Shown: positions 20,103 to 29,700 of the stretch, piece by piece
Layout of the letters: every line of letters begins with the position of its first letter
Position numbering within the stretch: the stretch's first letter is position 1
Assembly: GCF_937863155.1 (NCBI RefSeq)
Contig: NZ_CALMFB010000056.1
Location: forward strand, 1 to 35,057
Origin: an uncultured Brevundimonas sp.
Lineage (GTDB): Bacteria > Pseudomonadota > Alphaproteobacteria > Caulobacterales > Caulobacteraceae
Reading direction: 5' to 3'
Length of the DNA stretch: 35,057 nt
Translations under genes and position numbers: made by a program
Notes under the pieces: generated by a model
What the model saw: only the letters and a program-made list of their open reading frames with translations
The model's database searches: none
Told to the model about the DNA's origin: nothing

Positions 20103-20168
20103 AGCCCGCAGCGCGCTCTCGGCGCGCCGCTTTGACACGGCGAAAAAATCCACAGGCTGCGGGCTTTG
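20103..20168 (+). terminator. Structured 3' region of rpmJ, possible terminator
   Basis: A perfect 10-bp stem (AGCCCGCAGC at 20103-20112 with its complement at 20156-20165) encloses about 43 bases that can form two smaller GC hairpins and contain a run of six A. It starts 5 bases after the rpmJ stop and only TTTG follows, so termination is uncertain. Beyond it, to 20296, I see no further convincing element. Confidence 0.45.
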
Positions 20169-20296
20169 TCCGTGGCCTTTTTCGCGCCTGGCGTTGAGGC
20201 CGCGCGCGGGGCGTGGTTAAGCCTCTCTGACCCAAACTCATACGCGCTCAAGCAGCGAGGGACCGCGTCCCGAGCGATAGCGCACAAGGACCAAAG

Positions 20297-20572
20297 ATGC
20301 CCGACGACGCTTCCTTCGACGCCTCCCCCGACGTTCTGACCTCGTCGGCCCAGGGGCGGCTGCGCACCATCATCGAGCGGCTGGAGCGTCTGGAAGAAGA
20401 CAAACAGGCCGTCATGGCCGACCAGAAGGAGGTCTTCGCCGAGGCCAAGGGCGAAGGCTACGACGTCAAGACGCTGCGCAAGGTCATCCGCATCCGCAAG
20501 CAGGACAAGGCCAAGCGTCAGGAGGAAGAGGCGATCCTGGACCTCTACCTGTCGGCCCTGGGCGAGGTCTGA
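20297..20572 (+). CDS. gapR: Nucleoid-associated protein GapR (DUF2312/UPF0335)
   Basis: GapR is a small alphaproteobacterial chromosome-binding protein; in Caulobacter it binds overtwisted, AT-rich DNA and supports replication and topoisomerase action. The 91-residue product matches the family in length and sequence: a variable N-terminus, then the coiled-coil-forming RLRTIIERLERLEEDKQAV, then ADQKEVFAEAKGEGYDVKTL and the basic KVIRIRKQDKAKRQEEEA, ending DLYLSALGEV. It is highly charged with no cysteine or signal. AGGA lies about 10 bases before the ATG. The stop codon overlaps the first possible codon of the next coding region, which implies co-transcription. Confidence 0.93.
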   Translation: MPDDASFDASPDVLTSSAQGRLRTIIERLERLEEDKQAVMADQKEVFAEAKGEGYDVKTLRKVIRIRKQDKAKRQEEEAILDLYLSALGEV

Positions 20573-20949
20573 GCCTCAAGCGCACAGGCTTCGGCCCGCG
20601 AAAGCCGCCCGCCGAGGGCGGCCCTCGATCCGCGTCCGCATCGAAAACGCCGCCCAGCCCGTTCGAGGCCGAGCGCAAGGCCGCCCAGCGCGCGGCCGTC
20701 AACGCCCTGAAACGCGCCAAACGCGCGGCCGAGAAGGCCGGCGTCCAGCTCTCGGAATGGGAAGGCGAGTTCCTGGATTCGGTCAGCGAGCGGGTGAAGA
20801 CCCACGGCCGCGCCTTCGCCGACCCCGAAAAGGGCGCGCCGGGCCAGGCCCTGTCGGCGATGCAGGGCCGCAAGCTGAAAGAGATCACGAAGAAGGCGAA
20901 GGGCGCAGCGTCAAAGCGGTCGTCGGCGATCAAAAACGACGACATCTAG
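20569..20949 (+). CDS. Basic protein of unknown function with apparent CTG start
   Basis: This frame encodes up to 126 residues. The body is lysine/alanine-rich and helical: SPFEAERKAAQRAAVNALKR, then GVQLSEWEGEFLDSVSER, then HGRAFADPEKG and RKLKEITKKAKGA, ending KNDDI. The third codon position is overwhelmingly G or C throughout, as in its neighbours, and the composition is protein-like. The frame is open from 20281 through gapR yet holds no ATG, GTG or TTG until deep inside; the first usable codon is CTG at 20569, overlapping the gapR stop as CTGA and giving MSLKRTGFGPRK. Alternatives are a -1 frameshift out of gapR, a lost start codon, or a sequencing error. I do not recognise the family. 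It follows gapR directly and may be translationally coupled. Confidence 0.65.
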   Translation: MSLKRTGFGPRKPPAEGGPRSASASKTPPSPFEAERKAAQRAAVNALKRAKRAAEKAGVQLSEWEGEFLDSVSERVKTHGRAFADPEKGAPGQALSAMQGRKLKEITKKAKGAASKRSSAIKNDDI

Positions 20950-21003
20950 CTTATTGTGCGGCCTAGACGCCTTACGGACACAACCGGCGCCTATATTGAG
21001 CGC

Positions 21004-21315
21004 ATGGACAAGGACGCGCGGCAGGTTTTGGCAAAGGATCGGGCAGAGCGTTATGCGCCCGCACCCACTGGGGGGGCCTGGATGGCCGGTCTGTGCGTAG
21101 CCGTGGTCGCGCTGGGCGGGGATCTGGCGGTTTCGGCCTTCTACGGATGGTCGGCCATGAACAACCTGCTGATCGCGGGCCTGATCACGCTGGGGGGGTT
21201 CGTCACGGGCTTCGTCGGCTACAAGCGGGTCGCGCAAAGCAACCGCCGGGCGATCCGGTTCGAACTGGACCAGATCAACGCGGGGGCTCAGGACGCCGCG
21301 CGACATTCGGACTGA
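21004..21315 (+). CDS. Small membrane protein of unknown function
   Basis: This 103-residue protein has a charged N-terminus (MDKDARQVLAKDRAERYAP), two predicted transmembrane helices (about residues 24-46 and 55-75, the latter NLLIAGLITLGGFVTGFVGY) and a polar C-terminal tail. The ATG at 21004 is preferred; a GTG at 20956 would add 16 residues that do not look like a natural start. I do not recognise the family. It begins 55 bases after the preceding coding region on the same strand, and TATATT just upstream could be part of its own promoter. Confidence is moderate that it is a real gene, because the two hydrophobic helices follow positive and polar flanks in the usual way. Confidence 0.65.
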   Translation: MDKDARQVLAKDRAERYAPAPTGGAWMAGLCVAVVALGGDLAVSAFYGWSAMNNLLIAGLITLGGFVTGFVGYKRVAQSNRRAIRFELDQINAGAQDAARHSD

Positions 21316-21347
21316 ACCCGGCCCCTGAAACCCGTCGGCCGGTCCCC

Positions 21348-21390
21348 GTTCGGTTGAGTTGGACTCGACCGAACCCGGATATTCGCTCTA
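21348..21390. repeat. Palindrome related to the pair at 2165-2276
   Basis: GTTCGGTTGAGT (21348-21359) pairs with 21363-21374 around a 3-base loop with one mismatch or wobble, and the tail GGATATTCGCTCTAG closely matches the tail of the first element (AGATCTTCGCTCGAG). It lies between convergent genes and its last three bases are the stop codon of the response regulator gene. Confidence 0.6.
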
Positions 21391-22830
21391 GCCCGCCTCC
21401 TTGATCGCCCCTTCCAGGCCCTGTTCGCGCACCTTGCGGTACAGGGTGGAGCGGCCGATGCCCAGGCGGCGCGCGATCTCGCTCATGTGGCCGGCATAGA
21501 CCTCGATGGCGTGCTGGATCAGGTCGCGCTCGATCTCCTCCAGCGTCCGCAGATGGCCGCGGTCGTCCACCACCCGGATCGGCGTCTCGGGCAGGGGCGG
21601 CAGTTCGACGGTCGGGGTCGGCGCAGGCGCGTCAGACGCGTCCGGCAGGGGCGCGGCTAGGCCCGAGATGGCCGGGAAATCGTGCGGTTGCAGGAAGGGC
21701 GCATCGGCCAGGACGATGGCGCGGAACACGGCGTTCTCCAGCTGGCGCACGTTCCCGGGCCACTCGAAGCCTTGCAGCAGGGCCAGGGTCTCGGGCGCGC
21801 ATCCGGCGACCCGCTTGCCTTCCTCGGCGTTGAAGCGGGCGATGAAGCGATCGACCAGGGCCGGGATGTCCTCGCGCCGGTCACGCAGGGCCGGCGCCTC
21901 GATCGGAAAGACGTTCAGCCGATAGAACAGATCCTCGCGGAAACCGCCTTCGGTCACCTGTTGCGACAGGTCGCGGTTGGTGGCCGAGAGGATGCGCACG
22001 TCGATCTTGACCGGCCGCTTGCCGCCGACGGGATCGACCTCGCTCTCTTGGATGGCGCGCAGCAGCTTGACCTGCATGTCCAGCGGCAGTTCGCCGATCT
22101 CGTCCAGGAACAGGCTGCCGCCGTCCGCCTCGCGGAACTTGCCCAGGGTCTTTTCGACCGCCCCGGTGAAGGCGCCCTTTTCGTGCCCGAACAGGATGGA
22201 TTCAATCAGATTGACCGGCAGGGCGCCGCAGTTGACCGCCACGAACGGCTTGCCCGCCCGGTCGCTGGCGCCGTGCAGGGCGCGGGCGATGACTTCCTTG
22301 CCCACGCCGCTTTCGCCGGTGATCAGCACCGGAATGGTCGATTTGGCGGCGCGCGCACCCAGCGACTTGACCATCCGCATGGCTGGGCCGTCGCCGACCA
22401 GATCATCGAAACTGGCGCGCCCCTGAACCCGCTTGGTCAGGCGGCCGACCTCGGCCTCCAGCCGGATCAGGGCCAGGGCGTTCGACACGCCCACCAGCAG
22501 CCGCTCGGCTGACACCGGCTTGACGAAGAAGTCCTGGGCCCCGGCCTGCATGGCCTTGACCACCGTCTCCACCCCCGCATTGGCGGTCAGCACGATGACC
22601 GGCGCGGTCACGCCCGCCGCCCGCATCTCGGCCAGGGTCTCCAGCCCCGACAGGCCCGGCATCACCAGGTCCAGCAGCACCAGATCCGCTCCGCCGCCCG
22701 CGGTCATGCGGTCGATGGCCTGGCCCCCGTCCTCGGCATGGGCCACGGCGTAACCGTCGCGCTCCAGCACCGCCTGCATCAGGCGGCGCTGGGTCGGATC
22801 GTCATCGACCACCAGAACGGTCTTGGACAT
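21388..22830 (-). CDS. NtrC-family sigma-54-dependent response regulator
   Basis: This is a two-component transcription activator. The 480-residue protein has a receiver domain (1-120) with acidic pocket D9-D11, phosphorylation site D54 in LLDLVMPG and conserved lysine in FFVKPVS. The AAA+ domain (about 140-370) has Walker A GESGVGKE, the sigma-54 contact loop GAFTGA, Walker [11 protein letters not shown] and the arginine-rich sensor region. A proline-rich linker leads to a Fis-type helix-turn-helix at the C-terminus ([20 protein letters not shown]). The ATG at 22830 is preferred over a GTG at 22839, with GGTGA about 7 bases upstream. No histidine kinase lies nearby, so it is an orphan here. 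Its targets cannot be read from the sequence. Confidence 0.94.
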   Translation of the reverse strand: MSKTVLVVDDDPTQRRLMQAVLERDGYAVAHAEDGGQAIDRMTAGGGADLVLLDLVMPGLSGLETLAEMRAAGVTAPVIVLTANAGVETVVKAMQAGAQDFFVKPVSAERLLVGVSNALALIRLEAEVGRLTKRVQGRASFDDLVGDGPAMRMVKSLGARAAKSTIPVLITGESGVGKEVIARALHGASDRAGKPFVAVNCGALPVNLIESILFGHEKGAFTGAVEKTLGKFREADGGSLFLDEIGELPLDMQVKLLRAIQESEVDPVGGKRPVKIDVRILSATNRDLSQQVTEGGFREDLFYRLNVFPIEAPALRDRREDIPALVDRFIARFNAEEGKRVAGCAPETLALLQGFEWPGNVRQLENAVFRAIVLADAPFLQPHDFPAISGLAAPLPDASDAPAPTPTVELPPLPETPIRVVDDRGHLRTLEEIERDLIQHAIEVYAGHMSEIARRLGIGRSTLYRKVREQGLEGAIKEAG

Positions 22831-22943
22831 GCGGGTCACCCATCATCAGCATCGGCCGTCCTCTTGGCGGGACTGGCTCGTTTCGGGACGATTTCTAGGG
22901 CGATGAGGTGAAATTCGCGTTGGCAGGCGTGGTGACCGCCGGG

Positions 22944-24755
22944 TTAAGACTGCCCGTCGCAATAGGGCCAGCGGTCCAGCCGCGCCGGGGAATCTCCGAT
23001 GCTCAGGTCGGGCCACATCGGTTCGCGCGCGGCGATGCGGCCGTCGCGCATCATCTGGCGCGGGTCGGCGGCGTTGCGCGCGCCATCGCCGCAGACGGCC
23101 GGGCGGAAGGCCCCGCGCGAGGTCCAGCCCTTGTCCGTCTTCTGGAACATCTCGACGGAATGAGCGGTGGCGATCAGAGCCTCGGGCGCGCCGTCGCCGT
23201 TCAGGTCGATCTGGGTGACGACGCAGTCGCCCGCCTTGACGCAGGCCGCGCGCGGATCGCCGACCATCACCGGCGCGATCAGGCCCTCGGGCGCGGCTGA
23301 ACCGAGGGGATAGACCTCGAACACCGGCGTGACGGCCGGCAGAGTCGTATCCGGCGCGCTGTAACGGTTGGTTTCGGCCTGCATCTCGCGGGCGCGGCGG
23401 GCGATCTCGGCATCGTCGGATCGGGTCAGTCGGGCCAGGGCGGCCTCGCCCGCGCGGCCGCTGTCGAAGCGCAGGAAGCGATAGTCGAACCGGTCCGGCG
23501 CCACCTTGCCGGCGTTCAGCCGCGCCACCTGACTGGCCACCGACAGGCGCGCCGGATCGGCGATGGGGGTGAACAGGCAGACGATGACCAGGACCGTCAG
23601 CACGGCGGCGAAGACATTGGTCCGCTCCAGCGGCTTCATCCAGTCGCCGCCCCGCCAGAAGGGCGACAGCGCGCCCCAGCCGTAACCGGCGGCATAGACG
23701 ACCCCCACGACGATGCAGGCCGCCGCAATGATCCGGTCCGGCGTCGGGCCATACTGGCCGATGCGCAGGGACAGGCCCCAGATGGCGATGCCGACCAGGG
23801 GGGTCACCAGCACGGCCGCCACGCGCACCGCGGCGCGCAGCACCGCCGGCGGCCGGTTGTCGGGCAGGCCGTCCTGATAGGCGGTGTTGATCAGGATGAT
23901 CAGGGCGCCCGCCGCCGCCAGCACCAGGGCCGTCGCGCTGCCGGTGCTCCACAGGCCTTCCATGCCGGTGAAGGGCAGGGCCGCCAGGAAGCCGCCGACC
24001 AGCACCGTCATGACCAGCAACAGCCACGATAGCAGCATCAGGGCCACGGTCCGCACCCCCCGGATCAGGCCCGGCCGCACGTCCGTCAGCTGCACCGCCA
24101 GGGCGAAGGCGACGCTGAGCAGCGGGACGATGAACCATGTCTCCTGCAACAGATCGTTCAGCTGCTTGATGCCGATCAGGCCGAACAGGGCCGCGCCCAG
24201 GTTCAGCAGCAGCCAGAAGGCCAGGGTGAAGCCCAGCGACAGCGCCAGTTGCACCCCCGCCAGCCAGGCGGTGTCGAAATAGGTCGGGAAGGCCGCGATC
24301 AGCCGCCGCTCGCGGTCGGCCGGCAGGATCAGGTGATGGCCGATGAACAGGGCCGCCGCCGCGAAGGGCAGCAGCGGGAAATCCAGGAAGGGCGGATTGT
24401 GCGTCTCGGTCACCGACTGGCGGGCGATGTCGCTCCATCCCAGAAAGGCCAGCAGCAGCCCGGCCCCGACGCCCCAGGCCAACAGGGTCATCAGCCGCAG
24501 CCGACCGATCCCCGCCAGCAGCACCGGCGGCAGATAGGCGGCGACCAGGATCAGCGGGCCGTACAGATGCGGCTGGGTCGCCGGCCACTGGCGCACCACC
24601 TCTCCGTTCGCCGCAGGAGCCGCGCCGGATGCAGCGTGGATCAGCCAGGCCAGCAGCAGCCCCTGGACCAGGCCGACCGCCAGGCGCGCCGCCCCCGTCG
24701 CGCCCCAGCTGTGCTCTGACAGACTGTTGCGGCCATGATCGTCGGTCGGGGTCAT
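22944..24755 (-). CDS. DUF4153-type multi-pass membrane protein
   Basis: This 603-residue inner-membrane protein has about ten or more hydrophobic helices spread over the first 380 residues, with conserved-looking stretches such as FPTYFDTAWLAGVQLALSLG and LFTPIADPARLSVASQVARL. A soluble C-terminal part contains RYSAPDTTLPAVTPVFEVYP and a calcium-loop-like DLNGDGAPEALIATA. The helix layout and the motifs fit the DUF4153 family, whose function is unknown. The ATG at 24755 has AGGGA about 9 bases upstream. It is divergent from the oligoendopeptidase, with only 98 bases between the starts, and upstream of the response regulator on the same strand, 113 bases away, so the two could share a transcript. 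Confidence 0.8.
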   Translation of the reverse strand: MTPTDDHGRNSLSEHSWGATGAARLAVGLVQGLLLAWLIHAASGAAPAANGEVVRQWPATQPHLYGPLILVAAYLPPVLLAGIGRLRLMTLLAWGVGAGLLLAFLGWSDIARQSVTETHNPPFLDFPLLPFAAAALFIGHHLILPADRERRLIAAFPTYFDTAWLAGVQLALSLGFTLAFWLLLNLGAALFGLIGIKQLNDLLQETWFIVPLLSVAFALAVQLTDVRPGLIRGVRTVALMLLSWLLLVMTVLVGGFLAALPFTGMEGLWSTGSATALVLAAAGALIILINTAYQDGLPDNRPPAVLRAAVRVAAVLVTPLVGIAIWGLSLRIGQYGPTPDRIIAAACIVVGVVYAAGYGWGALSPFWRGGDWMKPLERTNVFAAVLTVLVIVCLFTPIADPARLSVASQVARLNAGKVAPDRFDYRFLRFDSGRAGEAALARLTRSDDAEIARRAREMQAETNRYSAPDTTLPAVTPVFEVYPLGSAAPEGLIAPVMVGDPRAACVKAGDCVVTQIDLNGDGAPEALIATAHSVEMFQKTDKGWTSRGAFRPAVCGDGARNAADPRQMMRDGRIAAREPMWPDLSIGDSPARLDRWPYCDGQS

Positions 24756-24853
24756 CGGCGCGTCCCTTTTTGTCGCGGACAGGCTGGCCCAAGTCGCCGG
24801 ATTTGGAAAGCGGCCGGTTGCGCCGGGCGGCCGCGAACCCCACTAATCCGGGC

Positions 24854-26656
24854 ATGAACGCCCCCTTCAAGACCCCCGCCCCGAACGCCGACGCCCCCCT
24901 GTGGGATCTGTCCGATCTGTACGCCTCGCGCGAGGACGCCCGGCTGGCCGCCGACCTGGCCGCCGCCCGCGCCGTGGTCGAAGAGCTGAACGGCTTGCAG
25001 GGGCGGCTGGCGGCCACGGCCGGTGATGCGGCGGAACTGGGTGGCCTGCTGGACCGGGCCATCGGCCTTTATGAGCGGGCGTCCGACATCCTGGGCGGGA
25101 TCGGCGCCTACGCCTTCCTGGCGGCGTCGACGGCGCGCGACGATGCGGCGGCGCAAGGCTTCGAGGCGGATCTGCGCGAAAAGATCACCGCCATCGCCAC
25201 CCCGACCGTCTGGGTGACGCTGGAGATCAACGGCATCGAGGAGGCGGCGCTGGAGGCGGCCCTGGCGGCCGATGCGGGGGCCGCGCGCTGGCGCCCCTGG
25301 CTGCGCCGGGTGCGGGCCATGAAGCCGCACGAGCTGTCGCCCGAGCTGGAACGGTTCATCGCCGAGCGCGGGCCGATCACGGCGCAATGGCCGCGCCTGT
25401 TCGACGAGACCCTGGCCGCCCTGCGGGTCAAGGCGGGCAAGGACGACCTGACCCTGTCCGAGGCGCTGAACCGCCTGTCCGATCCCAAGGCGACGCGGCG
25501 ACAGGCGGCGGCCGAGGGGCTGAACCAGGCGCTGGCCGAGCGGGTTCCGACCCTGGCCCTGGTGCTGAACACCGTCGCCGTCGACAAGGTGATGGAGGAA
25601 CGCTGGCGCGGTTTCAAACGCCCGGCCGACAGCCGCCACCTGGGCAATGAGGTGCACGGCGAGGCGGTGGATGCGATGGCCCAGGCGGTGGCCGACGCCT
25701 ATCCGCGCCTGTCGCACCGCTATTACGCCCTGAAGGCCAGGGCCATGGGCAAGGCGACCCTGGACCAGTGGGACCGCAACGCCCCGATCGAGACCACCGC
25801 CCCGCGCGCCTTCGACTGGAACACGGGCCGCCAGATCGTGCTGGACAGTTTTTCCGACCTGGGCGGCGACTTCGCCGAGCGGGCGGGCTGGTTCTTCGAC
25901 CGGCCGTGGATCGACGCGCGGGCGCGGCCGGGCAAACAGTCGGGCGCCTACGCCCACCCGGTGACGGCGAACCGGCACCCTTATGTGTTCCTGAACTGGA
26001 TGGGCGAACGGCGCGACGTCCTGACCCTGGCGCATGAACTGGGCCATGGGGTGCATCAGACCCTGGCGGCCGAGAAGGGGACGCTGCTGGGCGACACGCC
26101 GCTGACGCTGGCGGAAACGGCGTCGATCTTCGCCGAGGGGCTGACGTTCGACCGACTTTTGGCCACCGCCCCGGCGGCGGAACAGCGCGGCCTGCTGGCT
26201 GGCCGGATCGAGGACGGGTTGAACACTGTGGTGCGCCAGATCGCCTTCCACCGCTTCGAGACCCGCTTCCACGACGAGCGAGCGGCGGGCGAGGTCTCGG
26301 CCCAGCGGATCGGCGAGATCTGGCTGGAGGAGATGGGCGCCAGCCTGGGCCCGGCGGTGACGCTGAACCCCGGCTATGAGCACTGGTGGAGCTATGTCAG
26401 CCATTTCGTCCACTCGCCCTTCTATGTGTACGCCTATGCGTTCGGCGACCTGCTGGTGGCGGCGCTGATGGAGGCGCGACGGGCCGATCCGGCGGGGTTC
26501 ACGCCCCTTTATCGCGACCTGCTGGCCGCCGGCGGCACGCGCACCTATGTCGAGGCCCTGGCTCCGTTCGGACTGAACCCGCGCGATCCCGAGTTCTGGC
26601 GCGCCGGTTGCCGCCGGCTTGAACGGCTGGTGGATCAGTTCGAGGCCATGGGCTGA
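24854..26656 (+). CDS. pepF: M3-family oligoendopeptidase (PepF-like)
   Basis: This is a cytoplasmic zinc metallopeptidase that breaks down short peptides. The 600-residue length is typical for M3B oligoendopeptidase F. The zinc site is HELGH with H394, E395 and H398, and the third ligand E421 in ETASIFAEGL follows 23 residues later, as in the family. Other matches are GKQSGAYAHPV, HPYVFLNWMGERRDVLTLA and the C-terminal HFVHSPFYVYAYAFGDLL. No signal peptide is present. The ATG at 24854 is chosen because it follows the divergent promoter gap; upstream in-frame sequence overlaps the divergent membrane gene and is not coding. The symbol is used in the general family sense. Confidence 0.92.
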   Translation: MNAPFKTPAPNADAPLWDLSDLYASREDARLAADLAAARAVVEELNGLQGRLAATAGDAAELGGLLDRAIGLYERASDILGGIGAYAFLAASTARDDAAAQGFEADLREKITAIATPTVWVTLEINGIEEAALEAALAADAGAARWRPWLRRVRAMKPHELSPELERFIAERGPITAQWPRLFDETLAALRVKAGKDDLTLSEALNRLSDPKATRRQAAAEGLNQALAERVPTLALVLNTVAVDKVMEERWRGFKRPADSRHLGNEVHGEAVDAMAQAVADAYPRLSHRYYALKARAMGKATLDQWDRNAPIETTAPRAFDWNTGRQIVLDSFSDLGGDFAERAGWFFDRPWIDARARPGKQSGAYAHPVTANRHPYVFLNWMGERRDVLTLAHELGHGVHQTLAAEKGTLLGDTPLTLAETASIFAEGLTFDRLLATAPAAEQRGLLAGRIEDGLNTVVRQIAFHRFETRFHDERAAGEVSAQRIGEIWLEEMGASLGPAVTLNPGYEHWWSYVSHFVHSPFYVYAYAFGDLLVAALMEARRADPAGFTPLYRDLLAAGGTRTYVEALAPFGLNPRDPEFWRAGCRRLERLVDQFEAMG

Positions 26657-26741
26657 CGCAACGGCGATTTCCACCAGCGGCTGTGCAATCTGGCCGTACC
26701 GCCGATCCGTGCTAGACCTCGTCAAAAGCGCGGGGAGAGGC

Positions 26742-29700
26742 ATGCTGCGAGTTGTGATCGCGACGATCGTCGTCGCTGTGACCCTGATCGGCGGCCCCGC
26801 CCTGGCGCAGGGTCTGGCCCAGGATCCTGAACGCGGGCCTGTTCCCGACTGGGTCGTGCCCACGCCTCCGTCCGACGCTCTTCCGGCCGCCGACGATGCG
26901 CCCATCCGTCTGCTGGCGGTGGACGAACAGGTCCGTTTCGACGCCGAGGGCGTGCACACCTATCACCTGCGCCGCATTCAGGTGCAGACGCGCCAGGGCC
27001 TGCCGTACGTCAGCACGATCAGCAACGAATGGAGCCCGCCGCGCGAACGGCTGGTGATCCATGCGGTGCGTATTCTGCGGGGGGATCAGGTCATCGACGC
27101 CCTGGAGGGCCAGACCTTTCAGACCCTGCGTCGCGAAGACAATCTGGAATCCTCGATGCTGGATGGTCGTCTGACGGCGACGCTGCAGCCCCGCGATCTG
27201 CGGGTCGGCGATATCATCGAGACCGTCCTGACCGTTCACGACAATGGCGGCGTTCTGGCGCCCCATCGCGAGCATCTGACCAGCCTGTCTTCAGCCATGC
27301 CGGTGGGCTATTACCGGCTGCGGGCGACTTGGCCGGGCGACATGCCGTTGCGGGCGCTGGCGACGGCGCCCTGGAGCGACGTGCGCGCGCAAAGGTCGGG
27401 CCGTGACTGGCTGTATCAGATCGAAGCGCGCGACCTGGCGCCCGAGCATCTGCCGGCCAACCTGCCCGGTCGGTTCCAGCTGCGTCGCGTCACCCAGATC
27501 ACCGACATGGCCGACTGGAGCGCCATGTCGGTTCTGATGGCCCCCCTTTATCAGCGCGCCCAGACGCTGGAGGCCGGTTCGCCCCTGACGGCCGAGATCG
27601 AGCGTATCCGCGCCGAGCACGCCACGGACGCCGCACGCGCGGCGGCGGCCCTGCGGCTGGTTCAGGACCAGGTGCGTTACCTGGCGCTGTCGATGGGCGA
27701 GGGCGGCTATGTGCCCATGTCGGCCGATGAGGTCTGGCGCACGCGCTATGGCGACTGCAAGGGAAAGACGGTCCTGCTGCTGGCCCTGCTGAACGGACTG
27801 GGGATCGAGGCCGAGGCCGTGATGGTCAGCACCACCAACGGTGACGGCCTGCCGGACCGTTTGCCGATCGTCGGCTGGTTCGACCATGTGATCGTCCGCG
27901 CGACGGTCGATGGCGCGACCTACTGGATGGACGGGGCGCGGGTGGGGGATCGCGATCTGGCCGACCTGACCCCGCCGGATTATCGCTGGGCTCTGCCGGT
28001 GCGCGCCGACGGCGCCGCCCTGCTGCCGATCGATCTGCCGCCGCTGTCGGCGCCGACGGTGGAATCGGTCGTGGACGTGGACGCCTCTTCCGGGCTGGAC
28101 GCCGAGGTGCCGTTTGTCTTCAGCCTGATCTATCGCGGCGACGCCGCCGTTCAGGCGCGCCAGCAATTCGGCGCCGTGCCCCGCGACCAGATGGAGACCC
28201 AGATGCGGGCCCAGATGAACGGCCAGGCCGGTGCGGCGCGCATGGATTCGTTCGACACCCGTTATGACGACGACGCCAACACCTTCCAGATGACCATCCG
28301 CGCGCACGGGCGTCAGAGTTGGGTCGCCACCAGCGGCGGGCGCGTCCTGGGCTTTCCCGAAGCCGCCATCGCCATTCCTCATCAGCCCAAGCGCGAGGGG
28401 CTTCAGGCGCCCTATGCCGATCTGCCCTACACCCTGGCCCATCCGTGGATGACGCGCATGACGATCCGGGTCGTGCTTCCGAACGGCGGCGAGGGCTTCC
28501 AGCTGGAAGGCGGCGACCAGTCGCTGGAGGCTGGGGGGTATCGGATCGACCGCCGCGCCGCCATGGCGGATGGCGTGGCCACCGTCAGCAGCACCATCGT
28601 CAGCCTGGCCCCCGAGATCAGCGCCGCCGACATGGATCAGGCGCGCAGGCGGGCGGCGGCCCTTGGGGATACAGTGGTCCGGTTGCGGGCGCCGGCCAAC
28701 TATGCCGCCACCGTGGCCGACCGTGCGCGGCTGAACCCGGGTGAAGACGATGCCGAAGCCCTGATCGAACGGGCCGAGGCCCTGTGGGGATCGGGCGACA
28801 CCGAAGGCGCCCGCGCCCTGCTGGACGCGGCCATCGAAAAAGAGCCGGAAAACGCCCAGGCCCTGCGCACGCGGGGCGAGGTGCGGCTGGACGCCAATGA
28901 TTTCGCCGGCGCCCGCGCCGACTATGAACGCGCCCTGGAACTGGACCCGGCCGATGTCGAGGCCAATATCGGCGAGGGCATGGTGGCCAGGGCCGAAGGG
29001 CGGCACGCCGAAGCCATCATCAGCCTCTCGGTCGCGCTCAGGCTGAACCCCTCGAATGCGACGGCCCTGTCGGCGCGCGGGGCTTCCTATCACCAGATCG
29101 GCCGTTGGGACCGGTCCCTGGCCGATTATCGCGCGGTCAAGACGGCCGCGCCGACCAGCGACACCGGCCTGTTGGGCGAACTGCGCGCCCTGATCCGCCT
29201 GGGGCGTTACGACGAGGCCGGGGTTCTGATCCGCGAAAAGCTGGAGGCGGCGCCGACCAGCGCCGTCGCGCTGAACGCCCTGGTGGACATGGGCCGGCGG
29301 CAGGGGCGGTTCGATGAGGCGTTGCAGGCCATCGACGCCGCCATCGCCGGCTCTGCAGCCGATTTCAACCTGCTGGCCATGCGGGCCGAGGTGCGGGCGC
29401 GGGCCGGGGACGCCGTGGGGGCGCGGGCCGATTTCGACGCCCTGCGCGGCATGGCCGGCGGCGCGCCCGTGCTGATGAACACCCTGTGCTGGAACCAGGG
29501 CATCACCGGCTTCGATCTGGACCGTGCCCTGGCCGACTGCGACGTCGCCGCCGCCACCGGCGACGCCAGCATGGTGGACAGTCGCGCCCTGGTCCTGCTG
29601 CAACTGGGTCGGTACGAGGAGGCGCGCGCCGCCTATGATCAGGCTCTGATCGGGCAACCGAACCAGGCGGCTTCGCTCTATGGTCGCGGCCTGGCCCGGT

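Noticed and set aside
20521-20600. Programmed -1 frameshift site joining gapR to the next frame
   Set aside because: No X-XXY-YYZ slippery heptamer is seen near the gapR stop; kept only as an alternative to the CTG start.
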